This document shows, in pieces, positions 61,201-64,000 of a stretch of 64,000 nucleotides of DNA (the stretch's first letter is position 1; every line of letters begins with the position of its first letter). The notes below the pieces were generated by a model. That model made no database searches. It worked only from the letters and a program-made list of their open reading frames with translations, and had not been told where the DNA came from. Both the position numbers and the translations under genes were made by a program. Source of the stretch: Nageia nagi (lineage: Eukaryota > Pinophyta); assembly GCA_050084985.1 (NCBI GenBank), contig JBITNC010000001.1, forward strand, positions 215,512,001 to 215,576,000, read 5' to 3'.

Positions 61201-62351
61201 GTTGGTTTAATTCAAATTTTACCTTGAAATACCTAAATCTCATCTATAATTTTTATTAATTAAAGTAAATGATTAGAGGCATTAGGGGTATAAGACCCTC
61301 GATGATATGGTTGCTTCAATTAGTTATGGTATGGAATCATAAGCTCCACATGGGACATGTTTGGTAAGTATAATTAGTGATGTAGAATGAACCAAAAGCT
61401 AAGATATGATACTAAATTATATGTTAACATGGAAGTTAAAATCCACTAATAAGTGTGTAACAACCCCCTTGATGAATCATTTAGTCCCAAAAATGGATGG
61501 TGTTGAAATATGTGATCTACACTTAGTTATCAAGGAAACATCCAGATCCTAATGAGTAGGAGGATATAGGGATTATTGAGAAACCTAATATATGAGCTTG
61601 GGTGGACTAACCTTCAATGTATATCTTAGTGGTAGTAGAAAATATTTAAATGAGAACTTTTAAGAGTGAAATGGGGAAAGGTTTCATATGAATAACAATT
61701 GAACATGGGTTAGTCAATCCTAAGAGATTAGAAAACCTTGTATTAAGGGTGTACTCCATATGACCATCAAAAGGGAATTGGGTTTAAATTTATAAATTAG
61801 GATGTGGTTGTAGACATAAATATTAGAAAATATATAGATAATAATGAGGGTCCAAAGAAGAGTTATTTTTTCTTTTTAATAGCCTAACTACCCTAAAATT
61901 GGTTCAACTAGAGATAGGGTCCAACTATTAGATGAGCACCACATATCCTATAGTGTTTGATGCACCTTTTTTGACCCTTGAAAATCCATAGTAACAAGTA
62001 CCATTCATGCTTGATCATCCTCATAACTATATTAGGCCTTCAATGTGAAAAGCATTTAGTTAATAGAAAAATGTAGGTAAGAAAATCTAACAAAATGGAT
62101 CTATAAATTTAGGAAAAGGATTGGATCTAATGCATAGGCTTAAGGGTCTATGACTCAAACTTATGGACTATCATTAGTCTTCTTGAGCTACTTTCCTAGT
62201 GAGGGTGGGCTAACATGTATCAATTGGGAGATAAATATAAGATACATTTACCCCTCTTGTGGGGGGAGGGGCTTTCCCTTGGTGAAGAATAATTGAATCA
62301 TAACTAGTACAAATAAGGGGAATCTAACTATTTAATTAAAACAAAGCATTA
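58274..62351. other. Unassigned, highly decayed sequence
   Basis: About 4 kb with no readable domain on either strand. The base composition is slightly richer in G and C in 58.3-59.8 kb (ccttgatcctcatgacc and similar). It probably contains a very old retroelement interior. The only clear internal structure is the tandem duplication listed separately. I found no LTR, primer site or gene here. Confidence 0.4.
59526..59787. repeat. Two-copy tandem duplication, about 131-bp unit
   Basis: The phrase 'gacctNccNtNgacccctaNgatgttNtcaaggcc' starts at 59526 and again at 59657. It continues in both copies through 'tgatcatgcatccctacc' or 'tgattgtgcattcctatcc' and 'accaagggattaaggaaacca' or 'accaagggaataggggaacca'. 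Divergence between copies is moderate. Confidence 0.7.
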
Positions 62352-63158
62352 TGTAGACACCTAAAAGTGATCCCTCTTTTAATAAATAAAAAAGATAATA
62401 AGTATTTAAATAAATAAAAAAGGTTGTTAAACCTCTTTGATCACTAGCAATCTGAATAGATCTTCGATGTCCAATACCCAATCACCATCAATCTTGCAAA
62501 TAAAAAAAATAGAAAAATTAGGGAACCTAAGGAAATAAAATAATGAATTAAGGATGATTCATCCTTGATCCTCTACCTTCCCTATGTAGATAGAGCCTAT
62601 GATAAGGCTAGATAAAAAAATTTATCCAATCCTTGCTTCCAAAATAACAACCTTGGCCACTTTGAAAATCTATAAATTAAACCTCCCCCAAAGAAAAAAT
62701 ATATATATGATTGAATACAACCTTATGCTATTGAATTACATCTAGAGTTTTGATTATATTGTATTTACTATTTTTGATTATATGAATGTTCATTTATGTT
62801 TATTTACTTTGATTTTATAGCATGAGAAGATATGTTTTGATGTGTTGTTTATTTATGTATATGTAGGATTTATAGAAATAGTAACTGATTTGAACAAAGA
62901 AGACCTGAGGAGCTAATAAGAAAGAAGTAATCAACATTATTATCTTTCTCTTGTAGGTTTCATAACACATTACTTGAAGCTTGAAGACATCAACAAAGAT
63001 GGCCTCCAAGAGGTCCATAGATTTCATTATATTAAATCCCTCCATGCGAGGTAAATTTATAATCAAAATTAAACTTTATGCCTAGGATAAATAAAGAATT
63101 TTGTTGGTTGTAACATCTCTTATTTTGCATGCTTGCAAGGTTATTTTTTGGGTAAACA
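62352..63158 (+). repeat. 5' LTR of element C
   Basis: The 807-bp LTR has inverted similarity to element B, for example 'gatgattcatccttgatcc' here against 'ggatcaaggatgagtcatc' at 50852. It also matches the inner LTR end of B (tgttggttgtaacat, near 63107). Confidence 0.7.
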
Positions 63159-63320
63159 TTTTGGGGTTATAAGGAGGGCACTCACATGCAAGCTACATCA
63201 AAAATAATTTGTAAGGATGTTTTTCTATATTTTAAAGTTCATTTTGGTATCTTGTGTTTTATGGTATTGTTACTAATTTTATGTCTATTTTTGTGTCTTT
63301 TATTTTTTGGCTATGTGTGT

Positions 63321-63430
63321 AAACACTAATGACCTAGAATTGGACACCAGCAATTTAAGTAAAATGCCAATGATTAAAAGAAAAAATTGATGATTTGTAA
63401 TTAAATTATGAAACACTAATGATTGAACAT
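63321..63430 (+). repeat. Motif array of element C
   Basis: Words aaacactaatgacc, gacaccagcaattt, aaaatgccaatgatt, aaattgatgatt and gaaacactaatgattgaa follow at about 20-35 bp. They are the reverse complement of the gtcattagtgttt and aatcattggcattt words of A and B. As in A, the array lies 140-270 bases after the primer site in the sense direction. Confidence 0.65.
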
Positions 63431-64000
63431 AGAAGGTATACATTTCAACTTTTATCAATTTTGAAATCATAATTGAGACATTAAAATGAAAAATAAAAAT
63501 GAACCCCATGTCTTTGATTTCTTTTCCTAGATTGCATATAGGAAGGGTAGATTAATGTTTAGGTAATATACATTATTTTTTCTTTATTTAAATAAATTGA
63601 ACAAATGTTATCTATCTTTGTTGGTTATAGGAATGAATAAACAAACTCACATAATATTTTCCATTACACCCACTTATTCTCTCCCTTTGCATCAAAAGGT
63701 GATCTTAGGTGATTAGAATGGGTGTAATGGGAAAAGAGTAAATGATCCCTTTCTTCTTTTTCTCACTTTTCATCACTAAAATTGGTAAAGAACTCTCATT
63801 AAATTAATTTTGCATTTGAGAGTAGGAATTAACTATCATTAAGAAATGGAATGAATATAAGGTTAATTTATCGGGTTAAGGTAGATTCAAAACATATTAA
63901 TTAATTAATTTACTAGGTGGGTATTTTACTTCACATTAATACTCTTCATTGTATGCCTCATCACTCTGAAAGGATGTTGAAGGATGGTAACTTGAAGAGG

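Larger units (their letters stand above)
62352..64000 (+). mobile_element. Element C: A-family retrotransposon, 5' part, running off the window
   Basis: The LTR (62352-63158) starts TGTAGACACCTAAAAGTG and ends GGGTAAACA. It is followed after three bases by a primer-like site, TGGGGTTATAAGGAGGGC (63162-63179). The motif array (inverse of the one in A) lies at 63321-63430. The 5' untranslated blocks matching B (48400-48800, inverted) run to 64000. No gag is reached. A TATA box (TATAAATT, 62671) is shared with A and B. Confidence 0.75.

Overview
The window looks like repeat-rich nuclear DNA of a vascular plant with a large genome. It is AT-rich and CpG-poor and is filled with nested, broken LTR retrotransposons of the Ty3/Gypsy superfamily. 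Most pol relics are of the Tat/Athila type (gag with a CxYH...GH...C motif, DSG protease, RT, and dual RNase H where visible). There is also one chromovirus-like Gypsy relative with an initiator-Met primer site, and one LINE tail. I cannot name the species. I see no intact host gene, tRNA, rRNA or CRISPR array. All calls come from reading the sequence by eye, with no alignment or database search.

Layout, left to right. 1-7.5 kb: element H (minus), with an extra ORF, integrase, RNase H, RT, a second RNase H placed before RT, protease and gag. 9.5-15.6 kb: element I (plus), with two LTRs, primer site, polypurine tract and a decayed integrase. 15.6-17.6 kb: a tandem array of about 350-bp units. 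17.6-21.5 kb: element J (plus), a relative of I. 21.6-22.2 kb: a degenerate minisatellite. 22.2-24.0 kb: element K (plus), an RT and RNase H remnant cut by element A.

24.0-34.3 kb: element A (minus), the youngest-looking unit. It has two LTRs, gag and a long extra upstream ORF but no pol. A further copy of its 3' noncoding part lies beyond the second LTR, so the locus is a tandem LTR-body-LTR-body. 34.5-35.4 kb: an older relative of A. 35.4-38.4 kb: element E (plus; LTR, primer site, gag). 38.9-45.5 kb: element F (minus; LTR, 3' array and nearly complete pol), interrupted in gag by G.

45.5-48.07 kb: element G (plus; LTR, canonical primer site, gag). 48.07-51.11 kb: element B (minus, A family), split by a LINE tail. 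51.11-58.27 kb: element L (minus gag and LTR), with an antisense plant-mobile-domain (PMD) pseudogene and a solo LTR with a perfect target duplication. 58.3-62.35 kb: unassigned sequence with one tandem duplication. 62.35-64 kb: element C (plus, A family), running off the window.

Most in-frame stops whose context I could read are TAA, TAG or TGA where CAA, CAG or CGA would fit, which points to C-to-T decay of methylated DNA. The points most worth a second look are the short interrupted palindromes shared in form but not in sequence between retroelement families, the pol-less tandem A element with its unusual 5' ORF, the antisense PMD gene in L, and the two different positions of the second RNase H in H and F.
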